A DNA stretch of 64,000 bases from Stichopus chloronotus (lineage: Eukaryota; Echinodermata; Holothuroidea; Aspidochirotida; Stichopodidae), in assembly GCA_021234535.1 (NCBI GenBank), contig CM037830.1:34828937-34892936 (forward strand), in the 5' to 3' direction. Within the stretch, counting starts at the first letter, position 1. Each line of letters opens with the position of its first letter. Made by a program: the position numbers and the translations under genes. Below, in pieces: positions 37,497-49,868 of this stretch. Below the pieces are notes generated by a model, which had not been told where the DNA came from, made no database searches, and saw only the letters and a program-made list of their open reading frames with translations.

Positions 37497-39675
37497 CAGG
37501 ACTGGAAAAAGTCGGGAAGCTGGGAGGCTCCTTCCAGGGAAATTTTGAGTCTCGCGGGAAATCCGAGCGACCGTGAAAAAGATACGATTGTAAGAAAAAG
37601 AAAAAAAAAGAAAACAGAAACGGAACTATTTCTTCCACCCTATGAATATCCTGCACAGGACCAAATAATAAAAACAAAACCCCTTTTACAACTTCCGAAA
37701 ATGTTTTCACCCACTTTTCTTTCCTTCTACGATCATTCAAAAGTCCGAGCGCTACGCCAATCAATCCACGGAACTGTTATTTAGAGTAGCAGCTACCTAA
37801 TCAGTCTTGTGCATACTTCCATATATAGGCAAAGAGCCTGTACATTATGTACTTGTAACGGAATTTTGCAACACCAACATGACAGATGTGCAGGTTGGAT
37901 TTTAAGTAGACCACAGCGCAGAATCACGGGAAAGGTGAAACTTTATTTTTCTACCAACAAGCACGTTTCTAATTTGTATTTCTAATTTGTAATGAAATGA
38001 AAAAGTGCACGTAATCCACTCGCCTTTTTTGTTGTTCTCATTTACCTTACGTGATGTACACATAGGCCTATCATTAGCCATACCGGCCTTGCAACTGTTT
38101 ATCCAGATAGATATATGATATTATGGAATGTTCCTTATTCTCTCGCTTTGTTGTTGTTTTTACCTCTTGTGCCATTGTTACTTAATTTTAATCTTTCATT
38201 GTCGCCAACTTTTTTCATTTTTCTCAAATGCTAACGTGTGCGTGATATGCCCGGTAAAGTACTCAGCTTTCTTATACACAACATGAAGCATGTGGCTTGG
38301 AATTTTCCGCAACCCCCAAATCACAGACTACTCCACACCAGATATATCGGTATATTGACGCAGGTTAAGTTCGCAGTGTAAGCGAATTTTTTTAACCAAA
38401 CCACATGAACTTATGAGTGGGATTTAACGCGACATACAACGTGAGCGACATACGCATGGCACATGCTGAAGAACCAAGACCTTTTTAAATGTTTTCAAAA
38501 TATTATTTTGGCATACCACTGGTATTTCTGGCCGTTTTTATCTGGTACATACCATGCTTGTATCGAACTTTCGATCACAGCATGCATGGTAGAGATCACA
38601 CATGTGGTTTCCTTAATAGTTACGTTCGAAAATAACTGGTAAATAAATCCATTCAAATATGTATCCAAAATACCCCATCCACGTTCAGTCTTCACCAAAA
38701 ATTGAAGTAAATTACTATTCCTGTAATAGAATGCCCTTATTTTTTACTTATGATCAATATTTTTCAAGTTACACATGTGAAAAAACAACGTTGGCAAATG
38801 TTTCCAGAAGATTCTACGTTTACCTCCTTTACTACATATAATGTCAATTAAAAAGCATACGCTTAGGCCTGCCTAAGGCCTGCCTGCATACGCAAATTAT
38901 CTGCGGAATGACAGCTTGCGGACATATCGCAACCCACAGAAATACAAAAATAAATGCATATTTCTAAATTCTATGTCCAAAACCCTTCACGAAACCAATT
39001 GCCTGCTAGCTCAAACCTTTAGTCTAAACATTTTAAAGTGACTAGGATCAATGAACCAAAAATTAAAACAAGAAAAATTTTCAATGTTTCTTGAAAAACT
39101 CTGAAAACTTACAAAATGTCGCTTGTTCCCTGTAATACGGAAATATGAATTGCCAAGGTGGTTAGGCTATTCGATATACACTCACTACTTTAGGATATCA
39201 TTACCTAAAATTTTCGGAAGGCTGCACACAATCTTAAGTGGTTCTTTTCACGGAACTTTTAGGGACATTCCAACTTCAAAATTGTATGTTTACTCTACAT
39301 GACATGTGCAACATTTCATAGAGCGTTTTGATTTGAAGCAATATCAATGATTTTTTTCTGATTGAACTATCGTGTTTTCACCTGATACTGTAACATTTTC
39401 AACTTAAAGAGTTGAAATTTAGCATGGATTGCAAATGATTCGGACACGTCTAAAAACGCTAAAATCGCTGAGTTTCCGGGTGATTTGCACCCTGTACTTC
39501 TACCGGGATCGTGCATGGACCCCACAAGGGGCCCTATGGCGGGCCCAGTGACCCCACGCTGGTATGACAATCGTTTCGCTGTCGAATGAGGCCTATGGCG
39601 CCATGTTAGGTCTGGGGGGAAATCCGACTATATTGTAATTAGCCTCCCAGGAAATTTACACTTTTTCCAGCCCTG
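37497..39675. mobile_element. Non-autonomous hAT-like DNA transposon, 2.18 kb, with TIRs and TSD
   Basis: The left end reads CAGGACTGGAAAAAGT, and the reverse complement of the right end reads CAGGGCTGGAAAAAGT (15 of 16 identical). TGGGAGGCT follows within both termini. The element is flanked by perfect direct repeats CTTGATGAC at 37488-37496 and 39676-39684. CAGG ends with an 8-9 bp duplication are typical of hAT elements. I see no transposase; the short open frames inside have no recognisable domain. It lies in intron 4. Confidence 0.8.
39100..39375. repeat. Internal segment of the hAT-like element shared with 40545-40830
   Basis: Diverged but colinear words are shared with 40545-40830: GAATTGCC or CAATTGCC, TTAGGATATC, the phrase TGACATGTGCAACATTT, and TTTTTTTCT followed by GAT-AA-CT. 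The second copy is probably an older, truncated relative of the same family. Confidence 0.6.
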
Positions 39676-39684
39676 CTTGATGAC

Positions 39685-41039
39685 ATTGGTATAGCATGAA
39701 AATGGAATTGAATGTAAATCAGTGCTGACATTTGTCATGGACAAAGGGCAATAAAGGACAATTAAATAAAAAAATAATTTTGAAGATTGAGTAGTCACAC
39801 AGGATGATAATGCAATTCAAAATAAAGCAGCAAGCCCTCAGAGTAGAAAGATGTGTTCAAAGTTAATGCACTGGTAACAACCATCAAGAAATATTCCAAG
39901 CATTCTCTTGAATGTTTTCTAATATTTATATCTCAGAAATATAACACATTTTCAAACAGTTTTACAACTGAGTAAGAACAGAGGCTGAATCATTTCATCA
40001 CAAAGTACTGAAACAGCAAGGATGTTGGCAATTTGCAGCACAATAATGATATATATATGAACCTGGTTTATACTGGTTTATTTTGTCACATGGAAACAAG
40101 AAACTGCAAAACAGCAATGTTGATGTGAAACCTTTCCTGCCAAAGCTGTAATTGCATCAAACATTTACCGTTTTATGTTTTCTCTCTTTGTTGAAACATT
40201 TTTTTTTCCCAATATTCATGAGATCATCTACTGTAGATGTAAGAAGTTGATTTCCTTTTATACATCAAGACTATAAGTTGGTTGCATGCTTGCGTTGCTT
40301 AACTCTTAATCCATGTGTTTAAGGATAAAATTTCATAGGAGGCTCTTCTTTTTTTTCTACATTTCTAGCCTTCCTTTTTCCCTTTTTCATTACTGCTGCA
40401 TTCCTTCTTCTTTGTAATAGTACTTAATATGCCATATTTAGTGACACAAGGTTAGCACTACAACTGACTACATATTTCATGTGCCTCTAGTACTGACAAA
40501 CGAAACAATACAATATCACAAATTTTCTTCAGATGCCCTGATGTTAGCAATTTTCAAAATGTATACTTTTGGCTTCCACAATGAAATATGCAATTGCCTA
40601 AGTGGTATTGGCCATTCACAATACACCTCACTGTGTTAGGATATCCTTATCTTAAATTTGCAGATGGGTTTACACAGTCTTTTCTATCTATTTTCATGAC
40701 TCTTCGTATATTTAAACTTAAAAAAATGTAGGGTCTATTGTAATATAGTTTGGATTGCATGACATGTGCAACATTTTGGGGAGTTTTGAAGTAATATCAG
40801 TATATTTTTTTCTCTGATCAAACTTTCATCCTGCTGAAATGGTTTACATCCTTGATGCTACACTCTTCCACCGATTCTTGAGTCTCAAGGAAGGCCACGA
40901 CTGCGAGCAGAGATGTATGTAATGGCAATTTGTTTTACTGCTTGTAGGTAATAGATTCTTGAACACACTATAGGTCTTTTATGAAATCAACTTGCCTGGT
41001 AAACCAGAAAGCCAAAAGGCTTTGTGCATGATTCCTTGC
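39685..41039. other. Intron 4 sequence; old repeat fragment at 40545-40830, otherwise nothing seen
   Basis: AT-rich non-coding sequence with no credible exon on either strand. Only the fragment at about 40545-40830, related to the interior of the neighbouring hAT-like element, is identifiable. Confidence 0.6.
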
Positions 41040-41866
41040 TACATGGTTATATTATAACAAACATGAATTATCCACATGACAAGTATGAGATCAACTACAG
41101 TTATGTTTCTTGAAACACCACATTAATAAGCCTTTAACCCAAAATGACCTTTTTTTTTACCTAAAATGACATTTGACTTCCACCAAAAGCAATAGGGATA
41201 ACCTACTCAATGTGACCAATCCACATACCAAGTACGACATCAGTCACAGTTACCCTTCTGGAGATATCGTGTTTACAAGGTTTTACAGTTTCACCCCTGG
41301 TGACCTCAAATGACCTTTGACCTTGACCAAAAACAATAGGGATCATCTACTCAATATGACCAACCCACACACCAAGTATGCCACCAGTCACAGTTATCCT
41401 TCTGGAGATATCGTGTTTACAAGGTTTTTACAGTTTCACCCCTGGTGACCTCAAATGACCTTTTGACCTTGACCAAAAACAATAGGGATCATCTACTCAA
41501 TATGACCAACTAACACACTAAGTATGACATCAGTCACAGTTATCCTTCTGGAGATACCGTGTTTACAAGGTTTTTACAGTTTGACCACTGGTGACCTCAA
41601 ATGACCTTTGCCCTCAACCAAAAACAATAAAGATCATCTACTCAATGTGACCAATCTACACACCAAGTATGACATCAGTCACAGTTACCCTTCTGGAGAT
41701 ATTGTGTTTACAAGGTTTTTACAGATTGACTTCTGGTGACCTCAAATGACCTTTGACCTTGACCAAAAACAATAGGGACCTTCTATATCATATGGGCATT
41801 CCACATGCCATGTATAACATCCCTCAGAGCTACCCTTCTTGAGATATCGTGTTTACAAACAAAGGC
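41040..41866. repeat. Tandem array, period about 144 bp, rich in TGACCT motifs
   Basis: The landmark TGACCTCAAATGACC recurs at 41301, 41445, 41592 and 41736, with more degenerate units before and after. Each unit carries CTTCTGGAGATATCGTGTTTAC and AAAAACAATAGGGA. Two units contain TGACCTTTGACCTTGACC (41311-41328 and 41747-41764). The array ends in a CA microsatellite. Diverged relatives occur at 45300-45720, 47380-47900 and about 52280-52520, so this is an amplified member of a dispersed family. Confidence 0.85.
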
Positions 41867-41870
41867 GTCA

Positions 41871-41903
41871 CATACACACGCACATACGCACACACACACA
41901 CGA
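41871..41903. repeat. CA-rich microsatellite
   Basis: Imperfect ACACAC run interrupted by ACGCAC, directly abutting the end of the 144-bp array. Confidence 0.85.
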
Positions 41904-44900
41904 CATCACCATTGCATAGATTCGTTGCCTGCCTTCGGCAAGGAATCGAAAATGAAGATCAAAAAGGCTCTAAAAAAAAAGTTAACAAAGAAATTTGCTT
42001 CTTTTTGGAGAGGAAACTTGATGGCATTTCTATTAGCTGAACTACAACTGATCGGAATACTTTATGTTGTCCATGTTGTCCATTTGTTAGCATATTAATA
42101 CTCCCTGTATGAACCATTCAGGGAAATCACAAATATACATCAGAAAGGTGTTATGAGAGTTTTTTCGTGAAAATGGTAAACATTGTTGTAACTTGGTCGA
42201 ATTGATGCCAACCAACTCAGAAATTGCACAGATGGAAATTTCATCTCTGGAAGAAAAAAGTCGGTATCTCCTAAGGTTGTCGGTATACCGGTACTCAAGT
42301 CAGTACCAGTATTTTGGAAACTGGTACTACTCAAGTACCAACTGAAATCATCCAGTACTGAAAGAAAGAAAGAAGGTGTGAAGGTACTACCCAGTACTTT
42401 CACACATGTCTGGTACCAGCGGAATTTACGGAGCCAGTACTATCGAAAAGATTAACAATTATTGTTCTAGGAATGTGCAGTCAGTTTTCACATTTCTAAT
42501 TTCAAAATTGTCTAAAAATATGATGCTGTCAACAATTAGAAAAAATCCTAAAAGACATGGCTGTTTTGTCGTTGCCTGAATATTCTCTGAGCCTAACACA
42601 AATAACGTCAGCAAAAAATCTCAAATTAGGCTATTTTGTAGATCTATGAAACTTCAAGACTCCATGAACAACATTCATATACCCGATATAACATGTACTT
42701 TGGGCTCACTAAAATCCAAAACACCTGTTTCTGGTAATATCACATGTGTCAGAAAGATCCCTGGTATGCATCCAACAAACATTTTTTTTTGCCCCAAACA
42801 GTCTAGAATTAACTTGGTTAGGTGAACGATACTCAAAGAAATAGCAAACATCCTTGCAAGCTACGGTACTTCAACATCATATATGTAAACAAAAGTTAGC
42901 AATTGACACACAAAAAAAGTATTAACTTACAAAAAAAGGCTGTGTCTGTAAAGGAAAGACATAATGCACAAGTCCATGCCTAGAGCTAAGATGCACTTGA
43001 AAGTTAATAAACTATTTCCATTAAATCCTGAGATTGCAAGGCACACCCTCTGTGGCACCACTTTGATGAAGCATAAATACATGAGCAGCAGCCACTTTTC
43101 ATTCTTTTTTACAGCTTATAAAAGTCTTTTATCCTTCAGTCATGACGAATCCGAGATTTAGGCTATGCTCTATGAAAGAAGCACAGTGCAGTAGTAGTAC
43201 AAATGCTTATTCTACATCCTGAAGGGCTCAATTGCATTGATTCTTTCAACTTTGAATTTCCTTGATCATTGGGTATATACAATGCCGCTGGCGACATGGA
43301 TACTTAAACCTGCATGTACGGCTCTGGGAGAAATCCCAAACACTCTGCCACGGCTGAAAACAGTCTTATCTTGTGTGAGTAAAAAAGATGTCTGCAGTAG
43401 TTCAAGGAAAAATACCACCAAAGTTTCCACCTGTATTTGCAAACATTCACCTCGCCTTTGCAAACTTGATGTCTCCTTTTATTTCAGTGAAACATAAGCC
43501 TAGCCGAATTCTTTTTTTTTTTCCTTTAGCTGTACAATGCCCTTTTCTTTAGAACATGTCCTTGGAAAAAGTAGGTCAGAACTTTACCAACCAATGCTTT
43601 CCTTACCACATCTCCCTTTCCCAACCCCTTTCTACTTCAATCACCATAGCAATAACTGGTCATGCACTCCCCTGTCCCAGTTCTTTTGCTTTCATCTCTT
43701 CAATAGGACAGCCTTTTTTAACCTTTTTTTTCTAAGTATCCCAGTCAAGTCTTTGGTGAAACACCTGGTTGAGCTCAGAGCAAAGATACTTCAAAAACAG
43801 GTATTTAAGTCAATATGCAACTTTGAGTGAACTTTGAGTGAAAATTTTATGTGTAACTCAAACAGCCTTTATCGCTAGGGACTAAAAAAGTACCTTGCTT
43901 CAAATGGACATTTGTTTTTGTAGACGAACATTGCAAAGTGTGTGGACTCAAAAAGACGTACCGTACTTTTCCGAGGAAACACAGTATTGATATTTAATAA
44001 CCCCCAAAAAATCTGTTCACGTTTTGTCACATAACTTGACAAGTTTTATGCAACCTACTCGTACTAGATTATTCATGCAAGATCGTTATTTTACTACTGT
44101 TTAGAAAGGTGTAGGCTTAGTGTAGTCTTTAGGCCTGTACATTGTCAATATGGTATACATTGACAATTAACACACAAGAAAGGATTAAGAGTCCAGATTA
44201 TCGACAATCTTTTCCTCATACAGGAAACTTACAAGTGATATAATCCTTTCATCAGCTGGCTGTCTGGTTAGCATTACTAAAGTTGGTTTTATGATCCAGT
44301 AAATTCTAGAAATCTAATTTTAGAAATGCAGACTACTTATGCAATCCAATGTAACTTTGCAGACAGTTTGTATTTACAGGCCTAAGCTGATGTTTTTCCG
44401 ACTGATATTGATCATAGGATAGGCAATAGGTAGAATCTTGTGGAAACATATTAACACTTTTCTTACTACTTAAAAAATATCCAGCATGCATAAGAAATAA
44501 GACCAACATGCCATGCTTCTACGGATACTCAAATCCTCTTCAATAACCGCTTATCTGCAGACATTTCAGAAACATCTATTGACTCCCAGAAACCACAGAA
44601 GAGATAAGGATGCTTTGATATCACACTAATGCACCACTCTGCCTCTTGTCAAGTCAAAGACTAAGTAAACATTTGTGCAGAAACTGTTGCAAAATCAGTT
44701 AAACAACTGTTTGCTAAGACAGGATTATATGGCAGGTAGTTAATGCTTGAGAAAACAGAGCAGCAGAAGATGTGAACCATGTCCCTGACCAGAAAAAACA
44801 TGTGATGAAATTTAACGACATGAATAATTTTACTTATGCTAAAGATTGAATGTGGATTGGTGATTTTGTATCTATGTTTGAGTGGGGGTGTCTATGAATT

Positions 44901-45299
44901 ACTTTCCAAGGTAACATTACGTAACTGCCCTTATGCATGGAGGACGACACTGATACCAGTAGCGACACCAGTACTGAGGTGGGAAAAAGTAACGATACCA
45001 GTTCTTACTGGTGCTGCCCAACCGTACATGGCACTTACCTGAAAAACCCTCAGCTTTGTTACATACAATCTATTGAAAAACTATCACTTTGCACAATGTA
45101 ATAATTTCTATCCCATATGGCCCATTCTGAATCACACTGCAAAGGGTTCCACTACCACAATGCTATTTTGACAATCCTTCCACATCGTAAAGGAAAATCA
45201 ATGCAGAAAAGAATCATTCCATAAAATCGCTCATATGGGACCAGTTATTATTATATTGTGACACAATTTCAACTTGACACCGGATAATCTATAAGAGGA
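41904..45299. other. Intron 4 sequence without supportable genes
   Basis: AT-rich sequence. The part at 42260-42425 is dense in GTACT and AGTACC words and holds a short AAAG microsatellite (about 42358-42375). A similar cluster lies at 44950-45010 (ACCAGTA repeats). Short open frames here overlap one another on both strands and show no recognisable domain. Confidence 0.55.
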
Positions 45300-45720
45300 G
45301 AGACATTTTGCATGATTTCATAAAAAATGGCCAATATGGACCATTTGGACCCACAACTCTTGAACATGCCAAAGGCACCACTACCATAATACACTCATAT
45401 ACCAAGTATAACCTTTTCCAAGCTTTATCACTTCAGATATCATGTCAAAAGGTTTTCAGAATTTCACCCCCCCGGTGCCCCCAGATGACCCTTGACCTCC
45501 ACCAAAAACAATAGGACACACCCTCTCAATGTGACAGACTTACGTACCGAGTTTGACTACTGCTCATCCGACTTTCCCCTAACTGAGTTAGATTTGCCCA
45601 AGCAAAGGTCAAAGACACACACATACACACTACAGTAATTTGACTGCACAGGTTCATTTGCTGTGGCAAGAAAGGAAAAAATGAGAGGTGCCATCTGATG
45701 ACCTCAACCACAACCTCTAC
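45300..45720. repeat. Diverged copies of the 41-kb TGACCT repeat family
   Basis: Shares with the tandem array a colinear order of ACCAAGTATAAC, TATCATGTC-AAAGG-TTT, TTTCACCCC-GGTG, ATGACCCTTGACC and CCAAAAACAATAGGA. It has decayed to about one or two units. Confidence 0.65.
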
Positions 45721-46394
45721 CTAGACACTGCTCGAGACACTTTGTACACAGGAAGGTTTTCTACATGTAGCTTCCACTTCCATAAACGACCTTATAAATG
45801 GCCATGAATCTCTAGGTGATGCTACTAGGATCAGCAAAGATATCAGCCTTAGCAAAGGCTCCACAAGGTTCTCAGCAATGATCTGTGTCAACTTCAAATG
45901 ACCTTAAAACTTGACAAATGAGCATCTTTTCAACAAGGACATCAACACACCAAATTTCGATTTGAAGGCAACATTTTACCGTAAGATACCAAGTCACAAG
46001 TCAAAGCATCATATGAGTATACATACAAAAATCACGCATACACTGCCAACACTCCATAAATTCCTCAAAACTCTGGCAAGGAATCATGCAGCTACTATAT
46101 TACCTATCTGTTTGGTCACCCAGTAATCACAAGAAACATTTTTTGACAAACTTACCAACATATTTGTCGGAATATTCTCCTTCCCCTTGAAAAGATCTAA
46201 ACGGAGTGCACAGTCACAGGTTGAAAGCTCCTCATTTACACTATTGAAAATAGGTTGAAGGGAAGTTCATAATGGCAATTCAAAGGGGCATGCTTATTCC
46301 CATTTTTTTTTTCCCTTTTAGGTTGGTACCCAATAAACGTCACTCAGTTTTCAGTATTGTGGGAAGTACCAGGTGCTTTGCTTGTCCTACTTAC

Positions 46395-46589
46395 CAGGTT
46401 CATCGACATCACCTGGGTCACGTCTGCACACACCAGCAAAACTTCTCAGATCTCGAGTGTTGTTTAAACACATGAACATATTGAAGAAACAGAGATTGAA
46501 GTACGTCTGCCCGTCTTCCCCGCATCTTGGCTCATACATAGTACCGCTACAGCTGTTCTCCACACGACATTTCTTTTTTCCTCTTTCAC
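46395..46589 (-). CDS. Exon encoding Kazal-type domain 4
   Basis: A 195-bp phase 1-1 exon. The acceptor is TTTTACATCAAG and the donor GTAAGT. It encodes about 65 residues with six cysteines in Kazal order: KKC, NSC, RCGEDGQTYFNLC, FMC and GVC. Spacing is C1-x5-C2-x8-C3-x10-C4-x6-C5-x13-C6. The C2-C3 interval is one residue longer than the usual seven, and the residue at the canonical P1 position (second after C2) is Gly. Trypsin-type inhibition is therefore doubtful, and a structural role is possible. An N-N-T sequon follows C5. The C-terminal tail after C6 is acidic (RDPGDVDEP) and links directly to the mucin exon, forming Asp across the junction. The C3-C4 segment with GxDGxTYxN is the strongest family signature. 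Confidence 0.9.
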
Positions 46590-47979
46590 CTTGATGTAAA
46601 ATTGAACACAAATGTGGAATATGACAAAATGCAAAGGTAAATGTTAAAGACAAACACAATTGAAAAATAGGGGATGGTTTCACAAATACTTGCAAACTTA
46701 CCGGTGATCAAGATTCATGACGTAATACCTCACAGAACAGATTCTCATTTACCATTGGTCTACTTTATCCTGGTACTAAAAGGAAATCAACTCATTGTTT
46801 CTTGGTGGGTGGAGTCATCATAATATTATGCAAATATCAAAAACTTAGAGAAGCCATCTTTAAAATTGCACCAGGAATCTGTCACAAAATACCCATGGTT
46901 GCTCTTCAAACTGTTATGACTTTCTGCAGTTTGTGAAGCAATGTCGTCTGTCCCCATGTGACTTACAAGGTCACTGTGCTCCCTCAGATGTTTGTTCTTA
47001 AAGTTTTATTCACTCTTAGGGAGGTAAAAATGAATCAAGAAATATTAATATCAAATACAAATACAACACCTTTAACATTAACATGGGAGCATTTGCCACA
47101 AAATTTAGAGTTACAATACAAGTATATCCCAACCAAATATTCAAGTCTTCAAGGTTCTTCTTCAAATGATGTGAAATTACATTGATTGGTTGAAAACAAC
47201 CACCACAATTCTGAAGAACCAATTGCTGATCCTGTGCCTAAAATGTGTCTCCCATTTCCCTCCTCGACCAGCCTGAAATTGCTTCCCCTTAAATACGGTG
47301 TGCAGTCAACACAATGTGAGAGTGAACTCCTCCAAACAAAGGCCAGAGGCACTGATCCTCATCAATCAGTGCTCTCAGAGGGATGATAAGGATGAGTCCA
47401 ATGTCTCCACATGACTGAGAGGTAGCCAAAACACAAGTGCAAGATGCTGGTTGGTGCTAGATAGGAGTGGACGTACTCGTCTCCTACCAAGAATGAAGAC
47501 AGACTCTGTGCTATATAGATTACACCAATACTTTTTCACATGTGACCCCAAAATGAGCTTTGACCTCCAACAAAAACATGTATGCATACTGAGGCCAGTG
47601 CTTGACCTTAACCACAAACAGAAAGATGTGGCTGAGGTCAAACTGAGTCACTGTGTCACACCTGCATACCAGAAGATAGATGTCTAAAAGTCAAACACTG
47701 TCTCTGTTAAGAATTTGATTTTGACAACTGTTGACCTGGAAGTTACTGTACTTTCACCTTGATAAATGACGGTTATCTTACACTTAGTGCGGTACATGCA
47801 CATACCAAATACGAGTCTGAAATGACCACTTGATATTCCCTCTGTGATATGGCATACGTGCACGGTTTTGGTGACTGGGACCAATCACCTCTGATCTCAA
47901 TAAGAAAACAATATATTTAATTATTACCTTTTGTCACTCACTAATCCAACAGACAATTTCATTTCCACAGTGAGAAGTT
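46590..47979. other. Intron 3, 3' part: scattered fragments of the TGACCT family
   Basis: From 47530 on, phrases such as AATGAGCTTTGACCTCCAACAAAAACA and GACCTTAACCACAAACAGAAAGATG recall the 41-kb repeat, but they are too eroded to delimit. The part at 46590-47380 shows nothing identifiable. Overlapping short open frames on both strands are not credible genes. Confidence 0.5.
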
Positions 47980-48404
47980 ACCTTCTAAGAATCATTTGGT
48001 ATAATACGCCAGACAAGGTCAGTCGAAGTGATATATTCAAACTTTCTCAAATGGGGAACTGGAGATAATGATTTTTCAATGTATTGTTCTGCTTTAAAAG
48101 TTTCTTGCTACGCACATTTGTCGAAAAATCATACCGATAGTCTCTCCAGTGAAATATTAACAAGATATCAAATTAACTCTGATGATTTTAGGAAAAAATG
48201 GAGACAACTTTATTAAACTGGCCGCCACTTTAAAAGTCACCAGCTATTTCTGGCGTGATGTGTTCCACGCTACATACTGTTACTTATCCATTTGTAGTCG
48301 TCCTTTTAACAGCAAGCCTGCAGCAAGAATTATTTACTCTGTCCACCAATTTGGAATAGCATAATCTAAGTTAATAACAAGCCTGCTTATCATCATTAGA
48401 TTCG

Positions 48405-49325
48405 TATGTGGAATTGTCTTTTACCAGTTAATCACTTGTTTGGTGACGATGGTACAATTCCTTCCTCCAGTTGAATCTTTTGTCGAAAAAGTTTTCTTAA
48501 GTTACTCATTTTTTTGAGTACCATGGCGGTGTAATCAATGCAATCAAAGCTAGTAAGAACTAAGGATGTCATTGCAAATATTGATCAGTGCCAGTGTAAT
48601 CCAATTAATAGTTGGTATAATATTTTATTGGCTGATGGTTATTTTACACGCAAGTCACTTTGTATCAACATGGCAAAAGTTTTCTTTTACTGAGTAAGTC
48701 TTTCAAAAACTGAGAAGAATTTGTTACATTTAACAAGACATTTGTGGGGGTTACACGGTTCCACTCCGTTCCAGTATCGAGTGCTGCACAGAATCATTCA
48801 GACAAATAATCATGCTGTTAACAGGGTTGTCAACAGACCATTTTGAGAGCCGGGTAATTTGTGATCGCCATCCAAGGGGGGTCTAAGGGGACCTCCCCTT
48901 TGAAAAATTTTTCCGGGTTGGAGAGTGCTTGGTTGTAAAATGGTGCACTCTAGATTATAAATTATGAATTCCGTACTTTGGTTTCAACCAGTGCGGAAAC
49001 ATTTAAGCTTACTTGGCCGTTTTGTGGTAAGAGAAAAGGATAATCACTAAGAATTCTGAAGAAATCTAACAATTTTATTCGGTTAAGCAACAAAATTTGT
49101 GCCGGCGGTGACGCTGAAACTGACAGTGAGTGCCAGGCGGAGATTTTGAGAGCTGGGTAGCACCATCCAACACCGCCCGGCGTGGTGACAAACCTGGCTA
49201 TTAAAGTACTCTCCTCTGATTTATGCACTTTTAATTTTTACCAAAACAATTCAGCTTTTGTTTTTTCATCACACTTTCTCACAAAGAATCTGGAGGTTTT
49301 TTCAGAATATTTCAAAAGAGCAGAT
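48405..49325 (+). repeat. First copy of a 535-bp tandem duplication within the LINE
   Basis: Matches 49323-49868 at roughly 90 percent or better by eye, starting at the phrase TGGTGACGATGGTAC and ending at AAAAGAGCAGAT. The physical span is longer than 535 bp because of the insertion at 48822-49196. Confidence 0.88.
48822..49196. mobile_element. 375-bp hAT-like MITE inserted in the LINE duplicate
   Basis: Left end CAGGGTTGTCAACAGACC; reverse complement of the right end CAGGTTTGTCACCACGCC (14 of 18 identical). It is flanked by GCTGTTAA (48814-48821) and GCTATTAA (49197-49204), an 8-bp target duplication with one difference. The other copy of the tandem duplication preserves the empty site, ATATGCTATTAAAGTACTC near 49736. 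A short internal direct repeat (ATTTTGAGAGC-GGGTA) lies near both ends. There is no coding capacity. Confidence 0.85.
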
Positions 49326-49868
49326 GTGGAATTTTCTTTTATCAATTAATGACTTATTTGGTGACGATGGTACGGTTCCTTCCTCCAGTTGAATCTTTTG
49401 CCGAAAAAGTTTTCTTAAGTTACTCATTTTTTGGAGTATCATGGCAGTGTAATAAATGCAATCAAAGCTAGTAAGAACTAAGGATGTCATTGCAAATATT
49501 GATCAGTGCCCGTGTAACCCAATTAATAGTTGGTATAGTATTTTATTGGCTGATGGTTATTTTACACGCAAATCACTTTGTATCAACATGGCAAAAGTTT
49601 TCTTTTACTGAGTAAGTCTTTCAAAAACTGAGAAGAGATGTTACATTTAACAAGACATTCGTGGGGGTTACACTGTTCCACTCCGTTCCAGTATCGAGTG
49701 CTGCACAGAATCATTCAGACAAATAATTATCTATATGCTATTAAAGTACTCTCCTCTGATTTACGCACTTTTGTTTAATTTTTACCAAAACAATTCAGCA
49801 TTTGTTTTTTCATTGTACTTTCTCACAAAGAATCTGGAGGTTTTTCAGAATATTTTCAAAAGAGCAGA
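49323..49868 (+). repeat. Second copy of the 535-bp LINE duplication (no insert)
   Basis: Uninterrupted partner of 48405-49325, containing the pre-insertion site of the MITE. The minus-strand open frame crossing it belongs to neither element. Confidence 0.88.

Noticed and set aside
41805..42098. Plus-strand open frame over the CA microsatellite
   Set aside because: Composed of repeat-array and microsatellite translation (His/Thr runs); no evidence of coding.
42260..42425. Cluster of GTACT/AGTACC words as a binding-site array
   Set aside because: No regular spacing or defined consensus; probably low-complexity decay.
46156..46240. Possible extra 85-bp minus-strand exon with AG acceptor and a good GTAAGT donor, containing STCDCAL
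   Set aside because: Its length breaks phase with the phase-1 neighbours and the product matches no Kazal core. At most it is a relic or a chance splice-site pair.
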